Shown here one piece after another: positions 1-7,658 of a stretch of DNA of 7,752 nucleotides. Made by a program: the position numbers and the translations under genes. This DNA comes from Desulfobacteraceae bacterium (GTDB taxonomy: Bacteria > Desulfobacterota > Desulfobacteria > Desulfobacterales > Desulfosalsimonadaceae): assembly GCA_027353395.1 (NCBI GenBank), contig DAIEHU010000117.1:1-7752 (forward strand), given 5' to 3'. The stretch's first letter is position 1. Each line of letters opens with the position of its first letter. The notes under the pieces were generated by a model, which saw only the letters and a list, made by a program, of their open reading frames with translations, was not told the origin of the DNA and ran no database searches.

Positions 1-2918
1 CCGTAGCCGATGTCATAGGCCCACCCGTCGCCGCCGAAAATCCAGACGGATTTTTTCACCAGGAGATCCGACATGTCGTATATGGATTCGAGCAGTTTGT
101 TGCCTTCCATATCCCCGATAATAGACTGGATCCGCCTGCCATACAGGGCTGAGGCTTCCGCATCATCCTTTCCCGCCAACCATCCGTTCATGGCATCCTT
201 CAAATCCGGAGGGACATCCGTTTCAAGCGCTTCCCGGACCAGATCCGCCAGTTTTTTGCGCCGCTGGTTCAGGGAAACGCTCATTCCAAAACCGAATTCC
301 GCCGCATCTTCAAACAAGGAATTTCCCCAGGCCGGACCATGCCCATCTTTATTGGTGCAATAAGGAATTGTGGGCGCGGACGCTCCCCAGATGGAACTGC
401 ACCCGGTGGCGTTGGCGATGATCATCCGCTCGCCGAACAACTGCGTCAGCACTTTCACATAGGGGGTTTCGCCGCATCCGGCGCAGGCCCCGGAAAATTC
501 CATGAGGGGCTGCTGGAACTGACTGCCTTTAACGGAATCCCGTTTCACCAGTTCATTCCTGACTGGCAGGGTTTCGGCAAATTCATGATTGGGCACCTGC
601 TGCGCCGCCTGAGAAGCGATGGGCCGCATGACCAAGGCCGGTTTCTTGGCCGGACAGATGTCCGCGCAGTTGCCGCACCCCTGACAATCCAACGTATTTA
701 CCTGAACCCGGAACTGATACCCGGCAAGCTCTTTGCCTGTGGCGGGAACCGTGACAAACGGCACGGGCGCATTTTTCCCCTCTTCCGCCGTCATCAGCAC
801 CGGACGGATGGCCGCATGGGGGCAGACAAACGCGCACTGATTGCACTGGATACAATTCTCGGAAATCCATTCCGGCACCATGATGGCCACCCCGCGTTTT
901 TCAAACCGGGACGTGCCCACCGGGAAAATCCCGTCCGGCTCAAACGCGCTGACCGGCAGACTATCGCCTTTCTGCCCCAGAATCGGACGAATCACCTTTT
1001 GCACGAATTCCGGCGCCTCCGCCGTTTCGGTGCCTCCGCCTGCCTGAATATCCGCCCAGGATTCCGGCACCTTGATTTCCTTTAAATGGACCAGAGTCTG
1101 GTCCACGGCGTCCACATTCATCCGAACAACCTTGTCGCCCTTTTTGCCGTAAGTCTTCTGGATATCCGCTTTCAGAAACGCCACCGCTTCATCAAACGGC
1201 AGCACCTTGGCCAGGCTGAAAAAGGCGGTCTGCATTATCATATTGATACGGCCGCCCAGACCAACGGCGGCTGCGATTTCCACGGCGTCCAAATTGTAAA
1301 ATTTCAGTTTTTTCCGGGCGATGGTCCGGCGCATGGCCGCAGGCAGATTGGCTTCCATATCCGCTTCCGTCCAAGGGGAGTTCAGCAGAAAAGTTCCCCC
1401 TGGCTTGATGCCTTCCAGCACATCATAAATTTCCACATAATTCGCTTTGTGACAGGCGATAAAATCCGCGGCATTCACCAGATAAGGTGACTGGATGGGC
1501 TGTTTGCCGAACCGCAGATGGGAAACGGTAATGCCGCCGGATTTTTTCGAATCATAGGCGAAATAGCCCTGGGCGTACATATCCGTATTGTCGCCGATAA
1601 TTTTAATGGCGCTCTTGTTGGCTCCGACGGTGCCATCAGACCCCAGGCCCCAGAATTTGCACTGGACCGTGCCTGCCGGCGTGGTGTCGAATTTCTCATC
1701 CACCGCCAGGGATTGATAGGTGACGTCGTCGGAGATGCCCACGGTGAAATGCTGTTTTGAACCCACCTTCCGCATATTGTCAAAAACCGCTTTCACCATG
1801 GCGGGAGTAAATTCCTTGGACCCCAGCCCGTAACGTCCGGCGCTGATCTGGGGCATGTCCCCGTATTCCTTGAACGCCGCCACCACATCCAGATACAGCG
1901 GATCGCCGATGGCGCCGGGCTCCTTGGTGCGGTCCAGAACGGTGATATGTTCCGCGGATGTGGGAATAACGGAAAGAAAATGCTCCACCGAGAACGGGCG
2001 GTACAGCCGGACCTTGACCAGCCCCAGCTTCTGTCCTTGACCGTTTAATGTGTTAATGGTTTCCTCAATGGTTTCCGTGGATGAACCCATGGAAATGACG
2101 ATGCGATCAGCCTCCGGGTCTCCGACATAATCAAAAAGCTTATACTGGCGGCCGGTCAGTGCCCCGACTTTCATCATGGAATCTTCAACGATATTGGGAA
2201 TCTGCTTGTAAAAAGGATTGGCGGCCTCCCGGCCCTGGAAATAGATGTCCGGATTCTGGGCGGTGCCCCGGATATCCGGATGCTCCGGATTCATGGCCCG
2301 GGAACGGAATTCCCGGATGGCTTCATGATTCACCAGACGGTTGATATCCGCATAATCAATAACCTCAATTTTCTGAATCTCGGAAGAGGTGCGGAACCCG
2401 TCAAAGAAATGCAGAAACGGCAGACTTCCTTCAATGGCCGACATATGCGCAACCAGGGCGAGGTCCATGATCTCCTGGACTGAACCGGAAGCCAGCATGG
2501 CGAATCCGGCCTGGCGGACGCCCATGACATCCTGGTGATCGCCAAAAATGGACAGGGCATGGGCCGCGATTGCCCGTGCGGAAACGTGAAACACACACGG
2601 AAGCAGCTCCCCGGAAATTTTGTACATATTTGGAATCATGAGGAGTAACCCCTGAGACGCCGTAAAGGTGGTGGTCAGGGAGCCGGTCACCAGGGAGCCG
2701 TGAACCGCTCCGGCGGCCCCGGCTTCAGACTGCATCTCCTTAACGACCAGGGTCTGGCCGAAAATATTTTTGAGCCCCTTGGACGCCCATTCATCCGCGG
2801 TTTCTCCCATGGAGGTGGAGGGGGTGATGGGATAAATGGCGGCCACATCACTCAAGGCATATGCCACATGAACCGCTGCCGTGTTGCCGTCGATGGTTTT
2901 CATCTGCTTCGTCATCAT
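1..2918 (-). CDS. nifJ: Pyruvate:ferredoxin (flavodoxin) oxidoreductase, single-chain, partial (C-terminal end outside window)
   Basis: Catalyses pyruvate + CoA + oxidised ferredoxin <-> acetyl-CoA + CO2 + reduced ferredoxin in the cytoplasm; in sulfate reducers it links pyruvate or lactate oxidation to low-potential electron carriers. The frame is open from 2918 to the left edge (972 codons); family members have about 1170-1230, so roughly 200-260 residues are missing. Seen in order: N-terminal TPP-binding domain with YPITP (T32), EMQSEAG (E65) and R115, matching catalytic T31/E64/R114 of the Desulfovibrio africanus enzyme; a transketolase-C-like domain to about residue 415; a gamma-type domain to about 625; the EKR motif at 673-675; a two-[4Fe-4S] ferredoxin domain with C689/692/695/699 and C745/748/751/755; and proximal-cluster cysteines C812, C815 and C840. 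The TPP/Mg motif GDGWAYDIGYG (963-973) lies at the edge; the fourth proximal cysteine would lie beyond it. Start: ATG at 2918, six bases after GGAG; an in-frame ATG at 2915 is also possible. The symbol nifJ (also por) is the family name; nothing here shows a role in nitrogen fixation. Confidence 0.96.
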   Translation of the reverse strand, partial: MMTKQMKTIDGNTAAVHVAYALSDVAAIYPITPSTSMGETADEWASKGLKNIFGQTLVVKEMQSEAGAAGAVHGSLVTGSLTTTFTASQGLLLMIPNMYKISGELLPCVFHVSARAIAAHALSIFGDHQDVMGVRQAGFAMLASGSVQEIMDLALVAHMSAIEGSLPFLHFFDGFRTSSEIQKIEVIDYADINRLVNHEAIREFRSRAMNPEHPDIRGTAQNPDIYFQGREAANPFYKQIPNIVEDSMMKVGALTGRQYKLFDYVGDPEADRIVISMGSSTETIEETINTLNGQGQKLGLVKVRLYRPFSVEHFLSVIPTSAEHITVLDRTKEPGAIGDPLYLDVVAAFKEYGDMPQISAGRYGLGSKEFTPAMVKAVFDNMRKVGSKQHFTVGISDDVTYQSLAVDEKFDTTPAGTVQCKFWGLGSDGTVGANKSAIKIIGDNTDMYAQGYFAYDSKKSGGITVSHLRFGKQPIQSPYLVNAADFIACHKANYVEIYDVLEGIKPGGTFLLNSPWTEADMEANLPAAMRRTIARKKLKFYNLDAVEIAAAVGLGGRINMIMQTAFFSLAKVLPFDEAVAFLKADIQKTYGKKGDKVVRMNVDAVDQTLVHLKEIKVPESWADIQAGGGTETAEAPEFVQKVIRPILGQKGDSLPVSAFEPDGIFPVGTSRFEKRGVAIMVPEWISENCIQCNQCAFVCPHAAIRPVLMTAEEGKNAPVPFVTVPATGKELAGYQFRVQVNTLDCQGCGNCADICPAKKPALVMRPIASQAAQQVPNHEFAETLPVRNELVKRDSVKGSQFQQPLMEFSGACAGCGETPYVKVLTQLFGERMIIANATGCSSIWGASAPTIPYCTNKDGHGPAWGNSLFEDAAEFGFGMSVSLNQRRKKLADLVREALETDVPPDLKDAMNGWLAGKDDAEASALYGRRIQSIIGDMEGNKLLESIYDMSDLLVKKSVWIFGGDGWAYDIGY

Positions 2919-2924
2919 TCATCG

Positions 2925-2928
2925 CTCC
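2925..2928 (-). promoter_or_regulatory. Ribosome binding site of the PFOR gene
   Basis: GGAG on the minus strand (within ACGGAGCG) sits 6 bases before the ATG at 2918 and 9 before the ATG at 2915. It supports a start at one of these adjacent in-frame methionines rather than the ATG at 2922, which is out of frame, or the ATG at 2903, which is too far away. Confidence 0.7.
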
Positions 2929-2949
2929 GTAAATTCAAAAATTAATATG

Positions 2950-2974
2950 AAAAGCCGCAGGTTAAAATGGCGGC
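2950..2974 (-). other. Short hairpin plus TTTT in the PFOR leader
   Basis: On the minus strand GCCGC (2974-2970) is followed by an 11-base loop, GCGGC (2958-2954) and then TTTT (2953-2950). It could be a weak intrinsic terminator for read-through from rsmA, an attenuator-like element in the PFOR leader, or chance. The stem is only 5 bp and the T run only four bases, and it lies 32 bases upstream of the PFOR start. The stem sequence is seen; any function is inferred. Confidence 0.25.
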
Positions 2975-2998
2975 CTGTTTTCTTGAAATGAATTTTTT

Positions 2999-3027
2999 AC
3001 TTTATTTAAAACTGATTCATATGTAAA
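2999..3027 (-). promoter_or_regulatory. Candidate sigma70-type promoter for the PFOR gene
   Basis: On the minus strand a -35-like TTTACA (3027-3022, five of six matches to TTGACA) is separated by 17 bases from a -10-like TAAAGT (3004-2999, four of six matches to TATAAT). The surroundings are AT-rich. A start near 2992 would give a leader of about 74 bases that includes the 2954-2974 hairpin. Such matches arise often by chance in AT-rich DNA, so this is a candidate only. Confidence 0.35.
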
Positions 3028-3075
3028 GCAGAAAATAATACCGATGACAAAATGCAATCCGAGCCTATTCATTTA

Positions 3076-3088
3076 GGTAAATTTTACC
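3076..3088. promoter_or_regulatory. 13-bp palindrome upstream of the PFOR promoter region (possible operator)
   Basis: GGTAAA-T-TTTACC is a perfect inverted repeat with 6-bp arms around one base. It lies in the gap between rsmA and the PFOR gene, about 50 bp upstream of the candidate -35. The position suits a regulator-binding site. It does not match the FNR consensus (TTGAT-N4-ATCAA) or the Rex consensus (TTGTGAA-N-related half-sites), so no regulator can be named. A single occurrence in AT-rich sequence may be chance. Confidence 0.25.
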
Positions 3089-3135
3089 AATCAATGCAAG
3101 CAAACATGGCAAGCCTTCATCATTCGCGGACAAAA

Positions 3136-4011
3136 TTAATCAGAGGCAAGGGGAACCGGCGGCTGCCCCAGGGCTTCATAAAAACCATTGGCAAGCCTGA
3201 CAAACTCCCGGACCGATAGCGTTTCCGCCCGCCTTGAGGGGTCAATCCCGGCATCCGCCAGCGCACGGCTGACAGCCCCAGCATCAATATTCACCTCCAT
3301 GTTCATCAGGGCGTTTTTAAGCGTTTTCCGGCGGGTGGAAAACGCGGCTTTCACCACGGCGGACAGGAGTCTTTCATCCGCCGCCGGCTCATTAACGACG
3401 TCCTTGAAACAAATCTCGATCACTTCGGAAGCCACCTTGGGCCTGGGCAAAAACAGATGGGGGCCGATGGTGGCCACTTTTTTGACATCCGCGCAATATT
3501 GCAACATCACCGACAATCGTCCATAATCCTTGCCGCCCGGCCCCACCGCAAGGCGCTGGGCCACTTCTTTCTGAAACATCAGCACGGCCCGGTCAACCGC
3601 CTGCCGCGCCTGGATCAGGGCAATGATGATCTGGGAGGAAATATTATAGGGAAGATTGCCCAGAACGATGAATTTCCGGCCCTCCTGGCAGCTTACGGCA
3701 AGGATATCCACCGTCAGGATATCCTGATTCAACAGCACCACATTGGAAATATTCCGGGCCGCCAGCTCCGCTTCCAGAACAGCCAATATTTCAGGATCTT
3801 TTTCCACGGCGATCACCCGCTTGGCCTGTGCGGCCGCCGGAATAGTCAAAGCGCCCAGGCCCGCGCCGATTTCCAGCACCATATCATCCGGCGACAACCG
3901 GGTTCGGTCGACAATCATCCGGGCAGTGGACGGGTCCACAAGAAAATTCTGGCCATATTGTTTTTTGGGGTGCAGATCGTGTGCTGCGAGAAGGGTTCTG
4001 GGAGCGGTCAT
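3136..4011 (-). CDS. rsmA: 16S rRNA (adenine1518-N6/adenine1519-N6)-dimethyltransferase RsmA (KsgA)
   Basis: Transfers four methyl groups from S-adenosylmethionine to two adjacent adenines in helix 45 near the 3' end of 16S rRNA, a late checkpoint of small-subunit assembly; loss of this modification gives kasugamycin resistance in known bacteria. Counting from the ATG at 4011 the protein has 291 residues (E. coli KsgA: 273). Seen: the family-typical KKQYGQNFL near residues 16-24, the SAM-binding motif I EIGAGLG at 47-53, the acidic end of the next strand (E70) that should bind the ribose, and the target-adenine motif NLPYN at 119-123. The C-terminal helical domain is complete. An upstream in-frame ATG at 4029 would add six residues but has no Shine-Dalgarno; the ATG at 4011 is preceded by GAGG with 8 bases spacing, so I chose it. 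A TGA lies directly upstream in frame, so no longer start exists. It is divergent from the M16C gene. Confidence 0.96.
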   Translation of the reverse strand: MTAPRTLLAAHDLHPKKQYGQNFLVDPSTARMIVDRTRLSPDDMVLEIGAGLGALTIPAAAQAKRVIAVEKDPEILAVLEAELAARNISNVVLLNQDILTVDILAVSCQEGRKFIVLGNLPYNISSQIIIALIQARQAVDRAVLMFQKEVAQRLAVGPGGKDYGRLSVMLQYCADVKKVATIGPHLFLPRPKVASEVIEICFKDVVNEPAADERLLSAVVKAAFSTRRKTLKNALMNMEVNIDAGAVSRALADAGIDPSRRAETLSVREFVRLANGFYEALGQPPVPLASD

Positions 4012-4019
4012 TTTGCCTG

Positions 4020-4023
4020 CCTC
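4020..4023 (-). promoter_or_regulatory. Ribosome binding site deciding the rsmA start
   Basis: GAGG on the minus strand lies 8 bases before the ATG at 4011, while the upstream ATG at 4029 is preceded only by GACAT and no purine-rich stretch. This favours the shorter protein, whose N-terminus is also closer to typical KsgA length. Confidence 0.55.
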
Positions 4024-4029
4024 AATCAT

Positions 4030-4210
4030 ATGTCATTGGTTTCACATCCATTCCGCCTGCCGAAGATATCCCGTATTCATATCAGAATCATTCCCAAAAA
4101 GAAAAACAGGAAAACAGGAAAAGATTTTTCTCTTTTTTTCCCACCTTATTAAATATAGAGTGTCATGCAATTCCAACTCTGTAAATAAATAGATAACTTA
4201 TTAAAAATAA
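4030..4210. other. AT-rich divergent intergenic region between rsmA and the M16C peptidase gene
   Basis: This stretch must hold the promoters for both divergent genes. The half next to the peptidase gene is very AT-rich, with A and T runs at about 4096-4139 and a tandem 8-mer AAAACAGG (4103-4110 and 4111-4118). I found no -35/-10 pair convincing enough to name for either direction, and no small ORF or RNA gene. Confidence 0.5.
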
Positions 4211-4216
4211 AAAGGA
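4211..4216 (+). promoter_or_regulatory. Ribosome binding site of the M16C peptidase gene
   Basis: AAAGGA lies 8 bases upstream of the ATG at 4225 in an otherwise A/T-only stretch, which fixes the start of the peptidase. Confidence 0.75.
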
Positions 4217-4224
4217 TATTTTTA

Positions 4225-7200
4225 ATGGGCACACAAAATTCCGATCTTAGGACCGGCGGCCGCATCCATGGATATGAAATTACCAATATTGTCGAGCTGC
4301 CGGAAATCCGGGCTTTTTTTTATGAACTGATCCATCCGGCATCCGGCGCGCGCCACATTCACATCAGCAACCAGGATCCGGACAATACCTTTTCCGTGGC
4401 GTTTAAAACCGTACCGGCGGATTCCACCGGCGTGGCCCACATTCTGGAACATACGGTTTTGTGCGGATCCAGGAAATATCCGGTGCGCGACCCGTTTTTT
4501 TCCATGATTAAGCGCAGCTTAAACACCTTCATGAACGCATTGACCTCCTCCGACTGGACCATGTACCCGTTTTCCACCCACAACCCGAAAGATTACTTCA
4601 ATTTAATGGGGGTGTATCTGGACGCCGCGTTTTTCCCGAAACTCGACCGCTTGAGCTTCAAACAGGAAGGCCACCGGCTGGAATTTGAACCGGGGGACAA
4701 TGCCGGTGAATCGGGTCATCTGGCTTACAAAGGCGTGGTGTACAATGAAATGAAAGGGGCCATGTCCTCTCCGGACCAGATCATGTCCCGGTCGATATTA
4801 AACGCCCTGTACCCGGACACCACCTATGGGTTCAATTCCGGCGGCGACCCGGCGGAAATCCCGGGCCTGACCCACAATCAGTTGATCGCCTTTCATCAGC
4901 ATCATTATCATCCCAGCAACGCATTTTTCTATACTTACGGCAACCTGCCCCTTGCGGCCACCCTACAGTTCATTGAAAAAAACGCGCTGGTCCATTTTGA
5001 CCGCATGGACCCGAAGACCGATGTGCCGTCCCAGCCCCGGTGGGATGGCCCGAAAACCGCCACCTATTATTATCCCATTGATGAGAATGATGACCCGGCC
5101 AGAAAAAGCCAGGTATGCCTGGCATGGCTGACCTCGGATATCCGGGAAGCGTTTGATGTCCTGACCCTGAACGTTCTGGAACAGGTGCTGATGGGCAATG
5201 CGGGTTCTCCCCTGCGCAAGGCCCTGATCGACTCGGAACTCGGCAGCACCCTCTCCGACGGCGCCGGATTTGACGGGGAGAACAAAGACACGATGTTCGC
5301 TTGCGGCCTGAAAGATGTGGACCCGGCTTCTGCAGACGCCATTGAAAAAATCATCCTCGACACATTGGCGGATCTCGTAAAAAACGGCGTGGACCGGGAA
5401 ATGGTTGAATCCGCCATTCATCAGATTGAATTCCACCAAAAGGAAGTCACCAACTCCCCCTACCCTTACGGCATCAAGCTGCTGCTGAGACTTTCCGGAA
5501 GCTGGTTTCATCATGGCGACCCAATAACAGCCCTCAAATTCGACGCCCTTATCCACCGGCTTTTTGAAGAATTGGACAAAGGACCGTTTCTGGAAAATCA
5601 GATCCGGAAATTTTTCATGGACAACCCCCACCGCGTGCGGTTGATTCTCGCACCCGACAAAACATTATCTGAAAAAGAAACGCTTCGTGTCCGGGAAGAA
5701 TTGAAAAAAATCCAAAGCCGGTTGTCCCAACCGGAGATTGACGCCATCATGAGCGATGCCGAAGCGCTGGAACGCCTTCAGGAATCCAAAGAAGACCTGG
5801 CCTGCCTGCCAACCCTTCAAATTACCGATATCACGCCGGACATCCCCATAGTCAGCGAATCAAACGGATATGACGGAACCGCCGCCTGCTATGAACTGCC
5901 CACATCCGGCATTTTTTACCTGACCGCCGCCGTGGGCCTTGAGCCCCTGCCCTCCGGCCTGCTGCCGCTGATGCCGCTGTTCTGCCACGCCCTGACCCGG
6001 TGCGGCACGGCCAGACACACCTATGCCGAAATCGCCCATCTTCTGGACCTGTATACCGGCGGACTGGGACTGTCAGTGGTTGCGGGAACCCGCTTCGACA
6101 AAGACAGGGGCCATGACTGCATGCCCATGATGACGTTTTCCGCCAAATGCCTTTCCCGGAATATCGAAAAAATGTATGAGCTGATCCGGGAACTGCTGTG
6201 CGAATTTACGTTTACAGACCATCAGCGGCTGAAAAACCTGCTTCTGGAATACCGGTCGGATATGGAATCCGCTGTTGTCTCAAGCGGCCACCGGTTCGCC
6301 ATATCGCTGGCGTCACGGCCATTTTCCGCCGCCGGAACCTTAAATGAGAACTGGCACGGCATTCATCAGTTAAAAGCCCTTAAAACCATGACGGACGGCA
6401 TTAACGACGAGCGCGTTGCCGCCATTGCCGCGGACCTGTCGCGCATCGCCGCCTGCCTGCTCAAAGCCAACAACATAACCATCGGGCTTATCGGCGAATC
6501 CGGAGATTTGAAAAAAGCCGCTGAATTTACAAAAAGCCTTGAAGCCCAACTGGGCATGGGAAAAACTGCGGGGTTTGCGCCGCCGGATGTGCCATTCCAA
6601 AACACCCCGGTCCGGGAAGGATGGAGCACCGCATCATCCGTATCCTTTGTCGCCAGCGTGTTTGAAACGCAATCCCTGACCCACGAACACGCGCCGGCGC
6701 TCGCCGCCATCAGCAAAATGCTCCGGTCCCTGTTTCTCCACCGGGAAATCCGGGAAAAAGGCGGGGCCTATGGCGGGTTTGCATCCTATCAGCCGGAAAA
6801 CGGGCTGTTCTGTTTCGGCTCGTACCGTGATCCGCATATTGTCAACACCCTGAACGTCTATGATGCGGCCGCTGATTTCATCACCTCCGGAGACTTTGAC
6901 ATGGAAGACATCAAGGAAGCGATTCTCCAGGTATGCGCGGAAATCGACCGGCCTGACACGCCGAATTCCGCGGCCCAGAAAGCCTTTTACCGGAAACTGA
7001 CCGGCCTGGCCGATGACATCCGCAAAACTTTTAAAAAACGGTTACTTGTGCTTGACCGGGAAAAAGTTCTGGCTGTGGCCCGTTTGTATTTCGGGCCGGG
7101 GAAAGCCCCGTCATCGGTGGCGGTCATCTCCAGTGAAGAGGCACTGAAGAGCGCCGCCGCAAGAATGACGGGCGGAGGGCTAAAACTCTACAGGATTTAA
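4225..7200 (+). CDS. M16C-family zinc metallopeptidase, presequence protease (PreP/PITRM1)-like
   Basis: Clam-shaped zinc oligopeptidase expected to degrade unstructured peptides; eukaryotic relatives (PreP, PITRM1) clear cleaved targeting peptides and amyloid-beta in organelles. The role of bacterial members is poorly defined, and peptide turnover is the safest statement. The 991-residue length is normal for the M16C subfamily, in which both halves lie on one chain. Seen: the inverted zinc motif HILEH (H72 and H76 as ligands, E75 as catalytic base); the distal ligand E175 in YNEMKG, 99 residues on, close to the spacing in PITRM1; PreP-like blocks such as LNTFMNALTSSDWTMYP after the motif; and in the C-terminal half REKGGAYGG, with R843 and Y849 in the R-x5-Y spacing that binds substrate in Arabidopsis PreP. 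The middle, about 470-730, corresponds to the M16C-associated domain. No signal peptide or membrane segment is visible, so it is probably cytoplasmic. All catalytic residues are present. It stands alone on its strand and converges with the EamA gene. Confidence 0.95.
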   Translation: MGTQNSDLRTGGRIHGYEITNIVELPEIRAFFYELIHPASGARHIHISNQDPDNTFSVAFKTVPADSTGVAHILEHTVLCGSRKYPVRDPFFSMIKRSLNTFMNALTSSDWTMYPFSTHNPKDYFNLMGVYLDAAFFPKLDRLSFKQEGHRLEFEPGDNAGESGHLAYKGVVYNEMKGAMSSPDQIMSRSILNALYPDTTYGFNSGGDPAEIPGLTHNQLIAFHQHHYHPSNAFFYTYGNLPLAATLQFIEKNALVHFDRMDPKTDVPSQPRWDGPKTATYYYPIDENDDPARKSQVCLAWLTSDIREAFDVLTLNVLEQVLMGNAGSPLRKALIDSELGSTLSDGAGFDGENKDTMFACGLKDVDPASADAIEKIILDTLADLVKNGVDREMVESAIHQIEFHQKEVTNSPYPYGIKLLLRLSGSWFHHGDPITALKFDALIHRLFEELDKGPFLENQIRKFFMDNPHRVRLILAPDKTLSEKETLRVREELKKIQSRLSQPEIDAIMSDAEALERLQESKEDLACLPTLQITDITPDIPIVSESNGYDGTAACYELPTSGIFYLTAAVGLEPLPSGLLPLMPLFCHALTRCGTARHTYAEIAHLLDLYTGGLGLSVVAGTRFDKDRGHDCMPMMTFSAKCLSRNIEKMYELIRELLCEFTFTDHQRLKNLLLEYRSDMESAVVSSGHRFAISLASRPFSAAGTLNENWHGIHQLKALKTMTDGINDERVAAIAADLSRIAACLLKANNITIGLIGESGDLKKAAEFTKSLEAQLGMGKTAGFAPPDVPFQNTPVREGWSTASSVSFVASVFETQSLTHEHAPALAAISKMLRSLFLHREIREKGGAYGGFASYQPENGLFCFGSYRDPHIVNTLNVYDAAADFITSGDFDMEDIKEAILQVCAEIDRPDTPNSAAQKAFYRKLTGLADDIRKTFKKRLLVLDREKVLAVARLYFGPGKAPSSVAVISSEEALKSAAARMTGGGLKLYRI

Positions 7201-7223
7201 AAAAATGAATGTGATTGATTATA

Positions 7224-7658
7224 TTATCGTTTAAGCGCGAGTACGAGAACGCCGCCAGCAATCATCGCGATACCGGTCCATTCACGAATTGATGGCCGTT
7301 CTCCAAGAAATATAACCGCAAAGATGGCGACAAAAACCAGGCTTAGTTTATCGATGGGCGCGACCTTGGAAGCATCGCCGATCTTCAGGGCCCGGAAGTA
7401 GCATACCCAGGAAGCGCCGGTAGCGAGGCCCGACAGGCCAAGAAAAACCCAGGTTTTAAAAGATAATGCAAACGGATTGCGCCACTTTCCCGCAAACCAG
7501 ATGAAAGCTGAGAGAACGACAATGATGATCGCAGTTCGAACCAGGGTCGCCAAATCCGAATCAACCCCTTGAATGCCGACCTTGGCGAAAATCGCTGTCA
7601 GCCCTGCAAAGATGGCGGACATAACCGCCCAGAAAACCCAGCCTGTAGACGTATCCAT
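7224..7658 (-). CDS. Half-size EamA-domain membrane protein (five-TM, COG2510-like)
   Basis: A 144-residue integral membrane protein with one EamA unit; typical DMT-superfamily EamA transporters have two units, about 280-300 residues and ten helices. Hydrophobic segments lie at about 7-27, 36-56, 69-91, 103-118 and 127-142, giving five helices. Family-like blocks are FAKVGI in the first loop, the YFRALKIGDASKVAPIDKLS stretch at 87-106 and FLGERPS at 117-123. The length and these blocks recall the short uncharacterised family COG2510 (recognised from memory). It would be expected to act as a dimer, by analogy with small multidrug-resistance-type carriers; the substrate is unknown. The start at 7658 follows AGAGGA (within 7666-7672) at a suitable distance, and the stop TAA is intact, so this looks like a complete small gene, not a truncated long one. 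Its stop lies 23 bp from the end of the convergent peptidase gene, with no clear terminator hairpin between them. Confidence 0.85.
   Translation of the reverse strand: MDTSTGWVFWAVMSAIFAGLTAIFAKVGIQGVDSDLATLVRTAIIIVVLSAFIWFAGKWRNPFALSFKTWVFLGLSGLATGASWVCYFRALKIGDASKVAPIDKLSLVFVAIFAVIFLGERPSIREWTGIAMIAGGVLVLALKR

Noticed and set aside
339..1490. Plus-strand open frames of 248 and 134 codons opposite the PFOR gene
   Set aside because: They lie wholly antisense to a clearly conserved PFOR reading frame, show no recognisable motifs and have the compositional look (rich in His, Arg, Gly) of GC-rich shadow frames.
4101..4139. Possible intrinsic terminator (GGAAAAGATTTTTC followed by a T run)
   Set aside because: The stem would be only A-T pairs with a minimal loop and no GC core, and no plus-strand gene ends upstream of it.
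3457..4192. Plus-strand open frames of 231 and 149 codons opposite rsmA
   Set aside because: They are antisense to RsmA, whose motifs are unambiguous; they have no family-like features and run into the intergenic A/T runs.
4963..5631. Minus-strand open frame of 222 codons inside the M16C gene
   Set aside because: It is fully antisense to a continuous conserved peptidase and shows no recognisable domain.
7201..7223. Bidirectional terminator between the convergent peptidase and EamA genes
   Set aside because: The 23-bp gap is AT-rich with no inverted repeat; termination may be Rho-dependent or occur inside the opposing gene, but the sequence does not show it.
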